DNA of 64,000 nucleotides from Bacteroidota bacterium. Lineage in GTDB: Bacteria > Bacteroidota > Bacteroidia > Chitinophagales > Chitinophagaceae. Below the pieces are notes generated by a model, which was given only the letters and a program-made list of their open reading frames with translations, was not told where the DNA came from and did no database searches. Made by a program: the position numbers and the translations under genes. The DNA is taken from the NCBI GenBank assembly GCA_013287475.1, contig JABDDT010000003.1, forward strand, positions 22,886 through 86,885, read 5' to 3'. Of the stretch, positions 52,272 through 61,604 are shown piece after piece; position 1 is the first letter of the stretch; each line of letters begins with the position of its first letter.

Positions 52272-53303
52272 ATGAAAAATCAGCTAATTGTTTTTACCCT
52301 TTCTTATTTATCGGTTTGCATTAGTTGTAGTACCCCAACTGAACCTTCAAAAGTTGTTGTAACGGATAGTGCATTCGGCAAAGTGGAGTTGTTCGACAGC
52401 AGCGCTGCAGACATTATCAATACGAATGCAGTTGTTGAAGTAATCGGCAGAAACTATAAATGGTGTGAAGGACCTGTTTGGGTGCCTGCAAAACAGATGC
52501 TTCTCTTTTCGGCTGTTCGTGAAAACAAAATATATCGCTGGGATGGGAAGGATACACCACTTGTTTACCTTAGTCCATCAGGATATACCGATACGGCATT
52601 TCGTGATGGGGAAAATGGCTCCAATGGGCTTGCCCTGGATAAAGAAGGAAAATTATTACTCTGTCAGTCCGGCAATCGCCAGGTCGTTCGTATGAATGCG
52701 CCCCTGGATTCACCTATAGCAAAATTTACCATTCTTGCAAAAGATTATAAGGGAAAGAGATTTAACAGTCCCAATGATCTAGTTGCCGACAGAAAGAATA
52801 ATATTTATTTTACTGATCCCATTTATGGCTTACCTAAGTATGAAAATGATCCTACCAGAGAACTAAAATTTGAAGGCGTTTATAAGATCAGCAGTTCAGG
52901 TAAACTCAGTCTGCTGATAGATAGTATTTCGAGGCCTAATGGAATTGCTTTGTCGCCTGATGAAAAAATATTGTATGTCGGCAGCAGTGACAATCATACC
53001 AAATGGTATGCATTTCAACTGGATAGTAATGGCAATATTCAAAGCGGTAAAATTCTCCTGGATGGGTATCCGTTAAAAGAAAAAGCAAAAATAAAATCAG
53101 GTGCTGATGGTTTCAAAATAGATAGGTATGGAAATATCTTCAGCTCCGGACCGGATGGCATTAACATTATATCTCCTGCGGGTAAATTGTTGGGATTGAT
53201 CAGAATTTATAATAAGCAAACTTCGAATTGCGCCTTTAACGAGACTAAGGATGTTTTGTTTATTACTGCGAATGATTGGGTACTGAGAGTTAAAATAAAA
53301 TAA
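52272..53303 (+). CDS. SMP-30/gluconolactonase-family lipoprotein
   Basis: 343 aa. SPII signal (VCISC). SMP-30 propeller motifs: NYKWCEGPVWVPAKQMLLFS, GENGSNGLALDKEGKLLLC, FNSPNDLVADRKNNIYFTDPIYGL, RPNGIALSPDEKILYVG and KSGADGFKIDRYGNIFSSGPDGI, including the metal-binding Glu, Asn and Asp. It probably hydrolyses a sugar lactone at the cell surface. Related to the C-terminal half of the esterase fusion at 27021. Confidence 0.9.
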   Translation: MKNQLIVFTLSYLSVCISCSTPTEPSKVVVTDSAFGKVELFDSSAADIINTNAVVEVIGRNYKWCEGPVWVPAKQMLLFSAVRENKIYRWDGKDTPLVYLSPSGYTDTAFRDGENGSNGLALDKEGKLLLCQSGNRQVVRMNAPLDSPIAKFTILAKDYKGKRFNSPNDLVADRKNNIYFTDPIYGLPKYENDPTRELKFEGVYKISSSGKLSLLIDSISRPNGIALSPDEKILYVGSSDNHTKWYAFQLDSNGNIQSGKILLDGYPLKEKAKIKSGADGFKIDRYGNIFSSGPDGINIISPAGKLLGLIRIYNKQTSNCAFNETKDVLFITANDWVLRVKIK

Positions 53304-53345
53304 TTACTACAGATGATATTTTAATATTTGAAATAAGGCAAGTAT

Positions 53346-54089
53346 ATGCTTCGACCAATATGGCAGAATATTTTCAAATTTAATTGGGTTTTTGGGCTGG
53401 TATTGGTTTTATTATTCGGTATCCCAAGGTTTATTATTGTTTTACATTCCAATATCACTGGTAATTACAGCAGGATTGGAATTATATTTCTTTTTATGTG
53501 GCTGTCTCCTGTTCTGTTTCTCACAAAAAAAGGCAGAAAATATATTGGGATAAAGAAACCTGATAACTATTACTGGTTATTTTATTCTTTTATTTTAGGA
53601 GTAATCATCTGTATAATTATTTATGCAATCGGCATCTTAATATATAAGCAGAGCATCAGCCATTGGTTCGTTTATATATCCAGGTCTTATACTGCTTCAG
53701 GAATTGCTTTGAGCAGTTCACAAAAGTTTACTTATTTCCTGATTTATTCTCTTACTGGAATTACATTTAGTCCTATTGGTGAGGAACTATTCTATAGGGG
53801 AATCGTACATGGAAGTTTTGCTATGGATTTTGGTGAGAATAAAGCTTCTATTTTAGATAGCCTGGCATTCGCAATAACGCATTTAGCGCATTTCGGGATT
53901 GTTTACATTGCAGGGGGCTGGCAGTTCTTATTTATTCCAGCTGCAATTTGGGTGATATTAATGTTTATTACCAGCAGGATCTTTTTTTTATGTAAAGAAA
54001 AGACGGGTTCAATTCTCGGTGCTATTATTGGTCACGCTGCTTTTAATCTTACTATGATGTACCTGATATTCTATCAAATATTCCCATAA
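53346..54089 (+). CDS. CPBP-family intramembrane glutamic endopeptidase
   Basis: 247 aa, about seven spans. Catalytic motifs: EELFYR (Glu146-Glu147...Arg151), ITHLAHFG (His179) and IIGHAAFN (His230), the three CPBP/ABI boxes. It cleaves membrane-embedded substrates; target unknown. 42 nt after the SMP-30 gene, possibly the same transcript. Confidence 0.92.
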   Translation: MLRPIWQNIFKFNWVFGLVLVLLFGIPRFIIVLHSNITGNYSRIGIIFLFMWLSPVLFLTKKGRKYIGIKKPDNYYWLFYSFILGVIICIIIYAIGILIYKQSISHWFVYISRSYTASGIALSSSQKFTYFLIYSLTGITFSPIGEELFYRGIVHGSFAMDFGENKASILDSLAFAITHLAHFGIVYIAGGWQFLFIPAAIWVILMFITSRIFFLCKEKTGSILGAIIGHAAFNLTMMYLIFYQIFP

Positions 54090-54229
54090 AATAGGTTTTA
54101 TGAGCCTATTATTAGAGAATACTCAACAATGAGCCCATTGTCCTTCCTGATTAAGTCTTTCTTTCATTCAGATATTTGTTGATGGATTTAGGAGGTTTGA
54201 TTACCTTTTAATTCGAAATGAATTAAGCC

Positions 54230-55183
54230 ATGTTAAGAAGACAATTTATCAGCACTTCAGCCAAAGCATCTGCTTCAGCGTTTGTATTTTCTTCAGAGAT
54301 TTTTAAATCCGGAACCCTGTTGGATAAAATAGGAATCCAGTTTTTTTCCCTTCCAAAGATGCTGGATGAAAATCTTACCGGTGCCTTATCCATGCTTTCA
54401 AAAATAGGTTATAAAGAAGCGGAGCTTTATGGCCCTTACTCTTTCAGCAGCCCTTCAGCTATTGAAAGATGGAATGCAGTCACGCCTTCTCTTGGTTTTA
54501 AGGGAAGTGGTTACTTCGGACATACCGCTAAAGAAATGAAAAAACTTTTGGATGAAAATGGTTTTTCGGTCCCCTCTATTCATACAGATCTGGATACCCT
54601 TCAAACCAGAATGGATATGCTCGGAGAGACTGCAAAGATTTTAGGAAATGACTATGTTGTACTCCCTGCTATACCTGCAGAAAACAGAAAAACACTGGAT
54701 GATTTTAAAAAAATGGCTGAGGCCTTTAATAAAATAGGTGAATCTGCAAAAGCGAATGGTGTAAAATTCGCCTACCATAATCATGGGTATGGATTGAAAG
54801 AAGTTAATGGGCAGATTCCTTTGGAATTGATATTTTCAAACACAGATCCCTCATTGGTATTTTTTGAAATGGATCTTTACTGGACAACCGCGGGCGGTGG
54901 AGATCCGATCGCATTGCTTGAAAAATATAAAGGCCGCTATCCGCTGATGCATGTAAAAGATATGGTGAAGAAAGTGCATTTTTCGGGTGATGGCGGAGAC
55001 CCCAAACAATGGATCGAATTATTCCCCTATATGACCACCGCTGGCAACGGCGTGCTTGATCTGAAGTCCATCTTATCCAAGGCAAAAGAAAACGGTACGA
55101 AACATTTTATTGTTGAGCAGGACATGGTAAAAGAACCCGAAGTGGCATTGAAGAAAAGTTTCGACTACCTGGCATCTTTATAA
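54230..55183 (+). CDS. Sugar phosphate isomerase/epimerase-like TIM-barrel protein, exported
   Basis: 317 aa. N-terminus LRRQFISTSAKASASAFVF resembles a Tat signal (RRxF) without strong hydrophobicity. Then an AP2 xylose-isomerase-like barrel: GIQFFSLPKMLDENLTGALSMLSKIGYKEAELYG, VKFAYHNHGYGLKE, FFEMDLYWTTAGGGDP, RYPLMHVKDM, KHFIVEQDM, with the metal ligands Glu, Asp, His and Glu visible. Periplasmic sugar epimerase or ketodehydrogenase-associated isomerase is inferred. Confidence 0.88.
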   Translation: MLRRQFISTSAKASASAFVFSSEIFKSGTLLDKIGIQFFSLPKMLDENLTGALSMLSKIGYKEAELYGPYSFSSPSAIERWNAVTPSLGFKGSGYFGHTAKEMKKLLDENGFSVPSIHTDLDTLQTRMDMLGETAKILGNDYVVLPAIPAENRKTLDDFKKMAEAFNKIGESAKANGVKFAYHNHGYGLKEVNGQIPLELIFSNTDPSLVFFEMDLYWTTAGGGDPIALLEKYKGRYPLMHVKDMVKKVHFSGDGGDPKQWIELFPYMTTAGNGVLDLKSILSKAKENGTKHFIVEQDMVKEPEVALKKSFDYLASL

Positions 55184-55201
55184 CTGGCGTTGGTCATTCG
55201 A

Positions 55202-55954
55202 CTATTCGATATCATATCTTCTTTTCAGGAATGCTATAAATCCATTTAAGTATTCAAGATGTTTTTTTAGCTTCCCATTATATCCAATAAGTGAACCTCT
55301 GTAAAGCCAATAATCATTATAAAGCAAGGACATTTTTTCCTTGTCCGTGGATATTAAAACATATATATCGGAGGGTATCCCCTTTTTCGTTTCATATTCC
55401 TGAAAAAATTTGCCGGTTAAAGTAATATCCAGGGTTTGCTTAAAAGCAGTCATGGTTTGTGTATAATAATCAATAACAAATCTTTCCTGCACTTTAATGT
55501 CATTATTCTTAGATTCATAAAGGGCAATGCTATCGGCTACCTTGTTTGTTCTTATCAGGCTATAACCTCCGGCGTTTCTCAGTTGTACCAAAGTCAGATC
55601 ATTGAAGTCGAAGAGATGCAAATTGAATGTGTAATGAAGTCCATAATAAAATATAGAATCCTGGACCGGAATATTTAAAAAACTATTTTTTGATATTTTC
55701 AATAAAGAGTCAATCCCTCTTACCTCCTCATCATTTCTGTCTATCAGACCTTTCAGGCCTGAAGTATCACTCTGTATATTGTTTATTAATCCAACGATAT
55801 AATCATTCTCCCGGTGTTTTTCAGAAATCTTTTCTCTGATCGTTTCTGCAAAAAAGCCAAGCGTCACTGCCAGAAAAATCATTAAGAATTCCAGAAAATA
55901 CTCTTTCCATTTTTTCCTTCTATGATGAAGGTCGGGGTGGTGATGCACTTCCAT
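55202..55954 (-). CDS. Uncharacterised His-rich-N-terminus membrane protein
   Basis: About 250 aa from ATG 55954 (track: TTG two codons earlier). N-terminus MEVHHHPDLHHRRKKWKEYFLEFLMIFLAVTLGFFAET is a recurring Bacteroidota motif: six His, basic patch, then one membrane helix. The rest is a helical periplasmic domain with DLTLVQLRNAGGYSLIRTNKVADSIALYE. Function unknown; the His cluster could bind metal. Confidence 0.75.
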   Translation of the reverse strand: MEVHHHPDLHHRRKKWKEYFLEFLMIFLAVTLGFFAETIREKISEKHRENDYIVGLINNIQSDTSGLKGLIDRNDEEVRGIDSLLKISKNSFLNIPVQDSIFYYGLHYTFNLHLFDFNDLTLVQLRNAGGYSLIRTNKVADSIALYESKNNDIKVQERFVIDYYTQTMTAFKQTLDITLTGKFFQEYETKKGIPSDIYVLISTDKEKMSLLYNDYWLYRGSLIGYNGKLKKHLEYLNGFIAFLKRRYDIE

Positions 55955-56078
55955 AATCAATAGTTAATATTCCAAAATTTTATTTTTTCGCTATCGCCCT
56001 GAAAATATTGAATATCCCAATTACAGAAACGAGGGTCCAGCACAGTCCTGTTACCACCATGAAAAATGAATAAAGAAT

Positions 56079-58730
56079 TCACTTCTGATTTTCAAATATG
56101 ATGTTGCCTGCTGCTTTGCATTTCGTAAGGTCCAGATTCCATGCAGAGGTGATGAAAAACGGTGTAGCCCCCTTTATATTCTTATCTGCATAACTGCACA
56201 AAATGATGCGGGTTTCACCCGGCGCTAATTCTATATAATTGTCGCTAAAGATTACCGGTAAAATATCGTCGCCCGACTTGCCTTTTAGTGCGCGCAGGTG
56301 TACCTGGAAAGCTACTGTTTTGCCGGTGTTTGTAATGATGACCCTATGCAAAGTGCTGTCGTATTTTTTCCCGGTTGTGTATAACATTTTCAGTGAAGTT
56401 TTGCCGATATTTTGCAATGCAGAAAAATCAGCATATCCGGTCTGAGGCGTCATATACCACTTTGATTTCACCCAATCAAGGACATCAGGTTTTGTAGACA
56501 GCCAATACCAGTTGATACTTTTCACATCTCCATTTGCATCGTTGAGTTGCAGCCGCAGGAAATAACTGTCTGACAGATCATTTATCTGCGGCAGTGCAAA
56601 ACATTTTTGTATGCTGTCGGGTTCGACACTGGTAGTAATGTTTTTAGAATATTTCAAAGAGCCATCCAGATTGTAAATCTCAGCTTTTACTTTTAGCCCG
56701 GAAAATTTTTGCAGCAACGAGTTTGTAAGATCCACTTCGTTATTTGCATAAGAATACATAATGTGCAGAGGTTCCATCGATTTTTTCATGCCGAAGTAAG
56801 TACCGGCAGGATACAGGTAATAATCATAAGTGTGCCAGATCAGGCCTGGCCATGGGTTGCTGCCCATCCATTGAACAACACCAGTAGCTGTATGATATTT
56901 ATGCAGGCCATAAGATTCCATCATGGCGCGGTGTGACTCGTAATTCTGTGCCTGTGCTTTAGCAATGTAATCTTTGATATCTGTTGCTTTCCCGTAACGT
57001 CCCTCCAGCGCATCATTAAAAACCTGCGTGTTGCCGAAGGTCATGGTACCACAATGATATTTCCACGATTCTGTGGTGAACCACAGTGAATCTTTTGGTA
57101 TGAATTTTATCAGAGATTCATATGGTGGTATGGAAGGCCCCGGTGATATTTCCGTCGCGAAGCTCCATGCACCGCCACGTTTCAGCAATGAATCGGTTTC
57201 CCAATAAATAGGCGGGACCCATTCATAGGGACCATTCATTTTTACACCGCTAAAACCAGAAACTTTTGATTTGCTGGCATCAGCGGTTGAAATAGTCGGG
57301 TTGGGCCATTTCAGCGACGCTTCAATTTTCAGGTAATCCTGTTCAACAGTTGAATCGCGTGGCGGCATATCGCTGCCGTTAAGCCATACCATCAGGCTTG
57401 ATTTATTTCGCAGCCAGAGCATCACACTGCTATCGGATGCCATGGCCGATGCACGTTTAGCTGCATCCCAATTTTCGGGATATTGCCACGCGCCGCAACA
57501 CATCCAGCCAGTCATTACCAGCATACCATATTTATCGCACAACGAATAAAAATGGTCGTCTTCCATTTTTCCTTCAGAGCGAACGATGTTCATGTTCATA
57601 TGACGATAAAGACGGATTTCCTGCTCCTGGCGTTCGGGTGAACGACGTTGAAAAATGTCCGGTGACCATGCTGCACCCCTTAGTACTATCCGCTTCCCAT
57701 TTACGATAAACACACGTGATTTATCATCTATAAACTGTGATGAAATCTGGCGAATGCCGAAGGATTCCCCAATAGTATTACTCACCAAATTATCATGCGC
57801 CACTGAAAGCTCAATATGGTTCAGATTTGGTTTTCCATATTGCCAGGGCCACCAGATGCGGGGGTTTTTGATATTGAGTTGCGGGAAATCAGTCGGAGTA
57901 AAAGTCACTTCGGCAGTTTCATGGGCATTTAAATGAACTTTCTTTTTGAAATTTATTTCAGAATTGATCTTACCTCTTACTATTACATCCTGAGGGTCAG
58001 CTGTGTAATTAGTCACAAGTGCATCAACAGTAAGATGAGCTGTGGCCAATGAGGGCAGATCGAAATTTGTAGTCACCAACGGATATCGAATAGCGACACG
58101 ATCATAAGTTTTGATCTCTATATTGTTTATAATCCCCGCATTATAATCGGGAGGATAATGTATCCAGTCTGCATAATCAATCGCCAAATCACCACCATGT
58201 TTATTCGGATTTATCGGGCGTTTGATTTCCAGGGCAAGTGTGTTGACACCTGCCGTTATAATATTTTCAGAAATATTCAATTCTATTATACGATAAGGAT
58301 TTACAATTTGATTTGAATCGGCAATGAGCACACCATTCAACCAAATGTTTGCTTTATAGTTAATACCATGTAATTTGAGCACCACCTCTTTCCCTCTCTC
58401 AGAATTTGGTAGCGTGAACTCTTTGCGAAACCACCAGGTGGAATCAAGCTTCGGGTCATTCAGCTTTGCGAAGTTCATATCGTAAAACGGATCGAAATCA
58501 TACACTTTATTCGACAACAGACCGGCGATGATGGTCGTAGGGACACTGACTTTGTACCAGCCCGGCGTTTTATACCCCGGTAATGAAAGGATTGCCCCGG
58601 CATCAGGAACTCTGGTAGCCGATTGCATCTGCCAGCCGTCTTTTAATATCATTTTGAAATTTTCATTGCTTTGCGCGAATGCCTGCATTATCGCCAGTAA
58701 CGATATTACTATCAAGCCAATTTTTTTCAT
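56079..58730 (-). CDS. GH2 exo-beta-D-glucosaminidase-like glycosidase
   Basis: 883 aa. Signal peptide ending MQAFAQS. Jelly-roll sugar-binding domain (VVLKLHGINYKANIWLNGVLIADSN), Ig-like domain, TIM barrel and C-terminal Ig domains. The barrel has NIVRSEGKMEDDHFYSLCDKYGMLVMTGWM, acid/base position GSDMPP (Asp454 where most GH2 enzymes have Glu) and nucleophile Glu527 in FATEISPG. The Asp in GSD is the signature of exo-glucosaminidases that remove GlcN from chitosan. Downstream of a polysaccharide deacetylase in the same orientation (81-nt gap), consistent with a deacetylate-then-hydrolyse pathway. Confidence 0.9.
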   Translation of the reverse strand: MKKIGLIVISLLAIMQAFAQSNENFKMILKDGWQMQSATRVPDAGAILSLPGYKTPGWYKVSVPTTIIAGLLSNKVYDFDPFYDMNFAKLNDPKLDSTWWFRKEFTLPNSERGKEVVLKLHGINYKANIWLNGVLIADSNQIVNPYRIIELNISENIITAGVNTLALEIKRPINPNKHGGDLAIDYADWIHYPPDYNAGIINNIEIKTYDRVAIRYPLVTTNFDLPSLATAHLTVDALVTNYTADPQDVIVRGKINSEINFKKKVHLNAHETAEVTFTPTDFPQLNIKNPRIWWPWQYGKPNLNHIELSVAHDNLVSNTIGESFGIRQISSQFIDDKSRVFIVNGKRIVLRGAAWSPDIFQRRSPERQEQEIRLYRHMNMNIVRSEGKMEDDHFYSLCDKYGMLVMTGWMCCGAWQYPENWDAAKRASAMASDSSVMLWLRNKSSLMVWLNGSDMPPRDSTVEQDYLKIEASLKWPNPTISTADASKSKVSGFSGVKMNGPYEWVPPIYWETDSLLKRGGAWSFATEISPGPSIPPYESLIKFIPKDSLWFTTESWKYHCGTMTFGNTQVFNDALEGRYGKATDIKDYIAKAQAQNYESHRAMMESYGLHKYHTATGVVQWMGSNPWPGLIWHTYDYYLYPAGTYFGMKKSMEPLHIMYSYANNEVDLTNSLLQKFSGLKVKAEIYNLDGSLKYSKNITTSVEPDSIQKCFALPQINDLSDSYFLRLQLNDANGDVKSINWYWLSTKPDVLDWVKSKWYMTPQTGYADFSALQNIGKTSLKMLYTTGKKYDSTLHRVIITNTGKTVAFQVHLRALKGKSGDDILPVIFSDNYIELAPGETRIILCSYADKNIKGATPFFITSAWNLDLTKCKAAGNIIFENQK

Positions 58731-58811
58731 GAGTCTTGCTTAATTAAATTATTAATACACTAAACAATTTTTACTACTATGTAGCTGCTATATTTTATAG
58801 AGGCATGAATT

Positions 58812-60146
58812 TTATGAACCCGATAGCATTGCATCTGTTGTGTTTGGTTCCACCTGGTAGAGCACAAAGCCGCCCTTCTCATCATGCTGAACTTTGATTG
58901 TCTTCGTATTTGTTCCCTGGGTCACAGTTACTTTGCTCCATTTGTCAGGAATGTAGGTTTTAAGCGTTAGTGGCAGATCATACATCGATTTGTTCAGTGA
59001 ATGAGTGAGTGATATGCTGATCTTCCCGTCTTTTTCATTAGTGCTAACTTTAGCGTGCTCACGCTCGCGCATGTATTTGGTAGCATCACCAAAAGTTGCA
59101 ATCCAAAGTTTGTCTTCCTTGCCCTTGATATAATTGAAATATTCTTCGAGTTTCGGGATTGGTGTCGGCTCCCAGCCTAGGCTGTCAATGCCGTGAAAAA
59201 CAAGTACCAGCCACATGTCTTTATTTGAGTATGTGGTATCTACCCAGGATTTCATCAATGTCAACGGTGTTTTATGTAACGGGCCACGCTGCCATTGTAC
59301 ATAATCCTTATCGGCCGGGTGAGGAAGTTCCTTACTCGCACGATCAATCTCTTTCAAAAATGGTTCAGGCATACGGTTGCGAAGTGCGGGATAAATTTTG
59401 TAGGCGATCTGCATCACGCGGTCGTCTTCGTATCCATACGGGACTTCGGTAGAAAAAGTGTATTTATCTCCCAACTGATTTTTGATTTCTTCTTTGCTTT
59501 TCTCTAATTCATAACGAATATTGGCTTCATCCAAACCAGGCATGGTGGCGTGTGTGATGGAATGGCTCGCGATTTCATATCCTTCCCCGGCATCTTTTCT
59601 GAAATCATCCCAGCTTGATCCGATTGCTTCCTTATATTCCGGACATGGTTCGTACCCCGGTTTAAAATCCCCATTGCGCACTTTGGCGTAGAGGCTATCC
59701 ATCAAATGATAAGCCTGCTGTTTTTTACCCGACGAATACAAACCCCCCGCACGGGTATGATATGAAATGGTTCCCATATAGCCAAGATATCCCGCAGCCG
59801 AACATCGTTCAAGGAAATTCTGCTCGTCGGTCGGGATCGAAGCAGATTCCTTAATGATAACTTCTACCGGCCGGCCTACAAATTTGCCATGGTATGCAGA
59901 ACCTGTGATCGGACCGGTGATAACAAAAAAAGTTGCGGTCATTTTCAATCGTTCCATGACTGGCAATGCGCGGGTAAACTGGTTCCTGGAAGCGTCATCG
60001 TAAGTAATGGATACTGCACCGTTTTTGCCATATTGCCATTCGGTGATTGTGGTGTTTCCACTTTGCGCCTTGCACAAGGTGAAGGATAAACTCAACGCTG
60101 TAAAAGATGTCAGAAGCCTGTGATAAATTGAGAAATTCAGTTTCAT
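58812..60146 (-). CDS. Secreted polysaccharide deacetylase (NodB/CE4-like)
   Basis: 444 aa. Signal peptide ending LCKAQSG. NodB homology: AVSITYDDASRNQFTRALPVMERLKMTATFFV (TYDD metal/catalytic motif), YEIASHSITHATMPGL (HSxxH-like motif), TEVPYGYEDDRVMQI and LVLVFHGIDSLGWE. A C-terminal beta domain follows. It de-N-acetylates chitin-like oligomers or another GlcNAc polymer and is the first gene of the pair with the GH2 exo-glucosaminidase. Confidence 0.9.
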   Translation of the reverse strand: MKLNFSIYHRLLTSFTALSLSFTLCKAQSGNTTITEWQYGKNGAVSITYDDASRNQFTRALPVMERLKMTATFFVITGPITGSAYHGKFVGRPVEVIIKESASIPTDEQNFLERCSAAGYLGYMGTISYHTRAGGLYSSGKKQQAYHLMDSLYAKVRNGDFKPGYEPCPEYKEAIGSSWDDFRKDAGEGYEIASHSITHATMPGLDEANIRYELEKSKEEIKNQLGDKYTFSTEVPYGYEDDRVMQIAYKIYPALRNRMPEPFLKEIDRASKELPHPADKDYVQWQRGPLHKTPLTLMKSWVDTTYSNKDMWLVLVFHGIDSLGWEPTPIPKLEEYFNYIKGKEDKLWIATFGDATKYMREREHAKVSTNEKDGKISISLTHSLNKSMYDLPLTLKTYIPDKWSKVTVTQGTNTKTIKVQHDEKGGFVLYQVEPNTTDAMLSGS

Positions 60147-60445
60147 ATGGACCGTGAATTTATTAAAAATCAGAAATAACCTATGATATTTTTGTTATTC
60201 CCAGGAATGGCCTCAGCGTAATAATAATATTGGGGACATTCATTTACCTAAAGGTCTTTAAATTCAATATTCATGTAAAAAATGCATCGCTGCCTGAACA
60301 AATCGTTTTTACTAAATCAGATGATGATATCCTCAATGCCGGTGTAATATTTAAAATGCCAATTAAGAGACGATTCTTTTTCACGATGTTTGAATTTCTG
60401 GGGGCGATTTTACTATTTCCAGTTCCAGATTAAAATAACGCCTTG
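60147..60445. other. Non-coding gap
   Basis: About 300 nt upstream of the deacetylase and downstream of the VOC gene. A 67-codon TTG-started ORF (60230-60433) has no domain and is not called. No repeat or strong hairpin seen. Confidence 0.4.
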
Positions 60446-60820
60446 TTATGCATTTGTAGCAACTCCGAAACAATGGGAGTAACCGTCATCGTCAGTAAGG
60501 AAGAACTCAGTCTGCCCATAATCTCTGTCGAGGATTTCTGATACCTGGTATCCAAGTTGCTTCAAACGCTCCCTTGTCTCGTGAATGTCAGCCGGTACCC
60601 AGTAAAGCTGGATGCCATGATAGTCTTCCGGCTTAATTGATGTCCCTGCTCTCTGGTTGAGCCAGAAGTATACATGTTCGTTGTGAACCATGCAGCCGAT
60701 CAGTTTGCCTTCGCGTCTCATTTCCCGGTCCATGGTAAGACCGACACCTTCAACCCAAAAGTGTAGACTTTTCTCGAGATCAGCGCTGGGTATAATTGGT
60801 ATGCAGGATTCAATCGTCAT
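60446..60820 (-). CDS. VOC-superfamily protein (glyoxalase/bleomycin-resistance-like)
   Basis: 124 aa. Two beta-alpha-beta-beta-beta modules: CIPIIPSADLEKSLHFWVEGVGLTMDRE and YWVPADIHETRERLKQLGYQVSEILDRDYGQTEFFLTDDDGYSHCFG, the second ending in the DPDG-like turn DDDGY. Metal ligands of glyoxalase I are only partly conserved. Ligand-binding, antibiotic-resistance or dioxygenase-type role; no neighbour helps. Confidence 0.85.
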   Translation of the reverse strand: MTIESCIPIIPSADLEKSLHFWVEGVGLTMDREMRREGKLIGCMVHNEHVYFWLNQRAGTSIKPEDYHGIQLYWVPADIHETRERLKQLGYQVSEILDRDYGQTEFFLTDDDGYSHCFGVATNA

Positions 60821-61016
60821 TTGTTTTCCTCAGTTACGATTTTTAGTCTGATGTTTTTGGTATTCCAAAAATTGTGATTCCTAATATACTACTTTTGGTT
60901 TAAACATTACATGTCGAAAAAACTACTTTTAAAGTAGTTTCCCCGATAATAAATACCTAAGAGGGCTGTTTGGATTTTTAATTTTTAAAAAATAAATAAA
61001 TAATCAATAGCAGTCT

Positions 61017-61370
61017 ATGCAAGCTTTACGGGATGATTGGGAATATTATTCTTCGCAGCCGATCATTACCGATACCGGAAACCATATTGACTTATCAAAA
61101 ATGGGGTTGAATGAAAGTAAAATTGCAGAGTGTGTACAGAGCCTCTGTGAAATATTTTTCCATTCAAACGCGGTTTTTTTGAGTAAAAACGAGCCTGGAA
61201 ACCAGGTTCAGGATACCATCGGCTTCTTATTGTATTCTTGTTGTGTTCGCTGTTTCTTCGTGTCGGATGGCTTTCTACAGGGAGAAAACAGGAAGAATAC
61301 ACGAACACTACAAGAACACAACAGGAAGAATATATTAAAATGTATCATCCTGATAAGACCTAACGCTTAA
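61017..61370 (+). CDS. Doubtful ORF running into a repeat
   Basis: 117 codons. The first 55 residues (DDWEYYSSQPIITDTGNHIDLSKMGLNESKIAECVQSLCEIFF) look protein-like, but the rest reads through an inverted/direct repeat (61229-61332) and ends inside a heptamer array. It could be a small protein whose 3' end was overwritten by repeats, or chance. No family recognised. Confidence 0.3.
   Translation: MQALRDDWEYYSSQPIITDTGNHIDLSKMGLNESKIAECVQSLCEIFFHSNAVFLSKNEPGNQVQDTIGFLLYSCCVRCFFVSDGFLQGENRKNTRTLQEHNRKNILKCIILIRPNA
61229..61332. repeat. Imperfect inverted repeat with internal direct repeats
   Basis: A left arm around TATTCTTGTTGTGTTC and a right arm around GAACACAACAGGAAGAATA pair over about 30 nt with mismatches, around a loop of about 35 nt. 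ACAGGAAGAATA occurs twice (about 61288 and 61321). It sits between the doubtful ORF and tRNA-Arg and may be a small non-autonomous or REP-like element. Confidence 0.5.
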
Positions 61371-61380
61371 AGCCTAAAGC
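61360..61380 (+). repeat. Short heptamer array, family A
   Basis: Three units, ctaacgc, ttaaagc, ctaaagc, followed by a T-run. They contain the TAA of the doubtful ORF at 61017 and lie 28 nt from the 3' end of tRNA-Arg. Confidence 0.65.
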
Positions 61381-61407
61381 TTTTTTGATTATTTGGAGGC
61401 TAAGATG

Positions 61408-61479
61408 TAGTCCCGCCAAGAATCGAACTTGGATCTAGAGTTTAGGAAACTCCTATTCTATCCGTTGAACTACGGGACC
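61408..61479 (-). tRNA. tRNA-Arg(CCU)
   Basis: 72 nt on the minus strand. Acceptor stem GGTCCCG/CGGGACT (one G-U), D arm GTTC/GAAT, anticodon stem GGAGT/ACTCT with loop TTCCTAA (anticodon CCT), T arm CCAAG-TTCGATT-CTTGG, discriminator A. CCA is not encoded. It reads AGG codons. No integrated element is seen at its 3' end apart from the short heptamer array. Confidence 0.96.
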
Positions 61480-61604
61480 AATTTTTTAAGAACCCTTTAA
61501 GCAGGAGTTGAATTACAGACCCGCTTCAATTGAAGGTTGCAAAAGTAAGATTTTCTAAAACAAGATTCGCTTTCCCCTTAACTTCATATTTCAATTTATT
61601 ATCC

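Noticed and set aside
60230-60433. 67-codon TTG-started ORF
   Set aside because: No start context and no recognisable family; likely chance.
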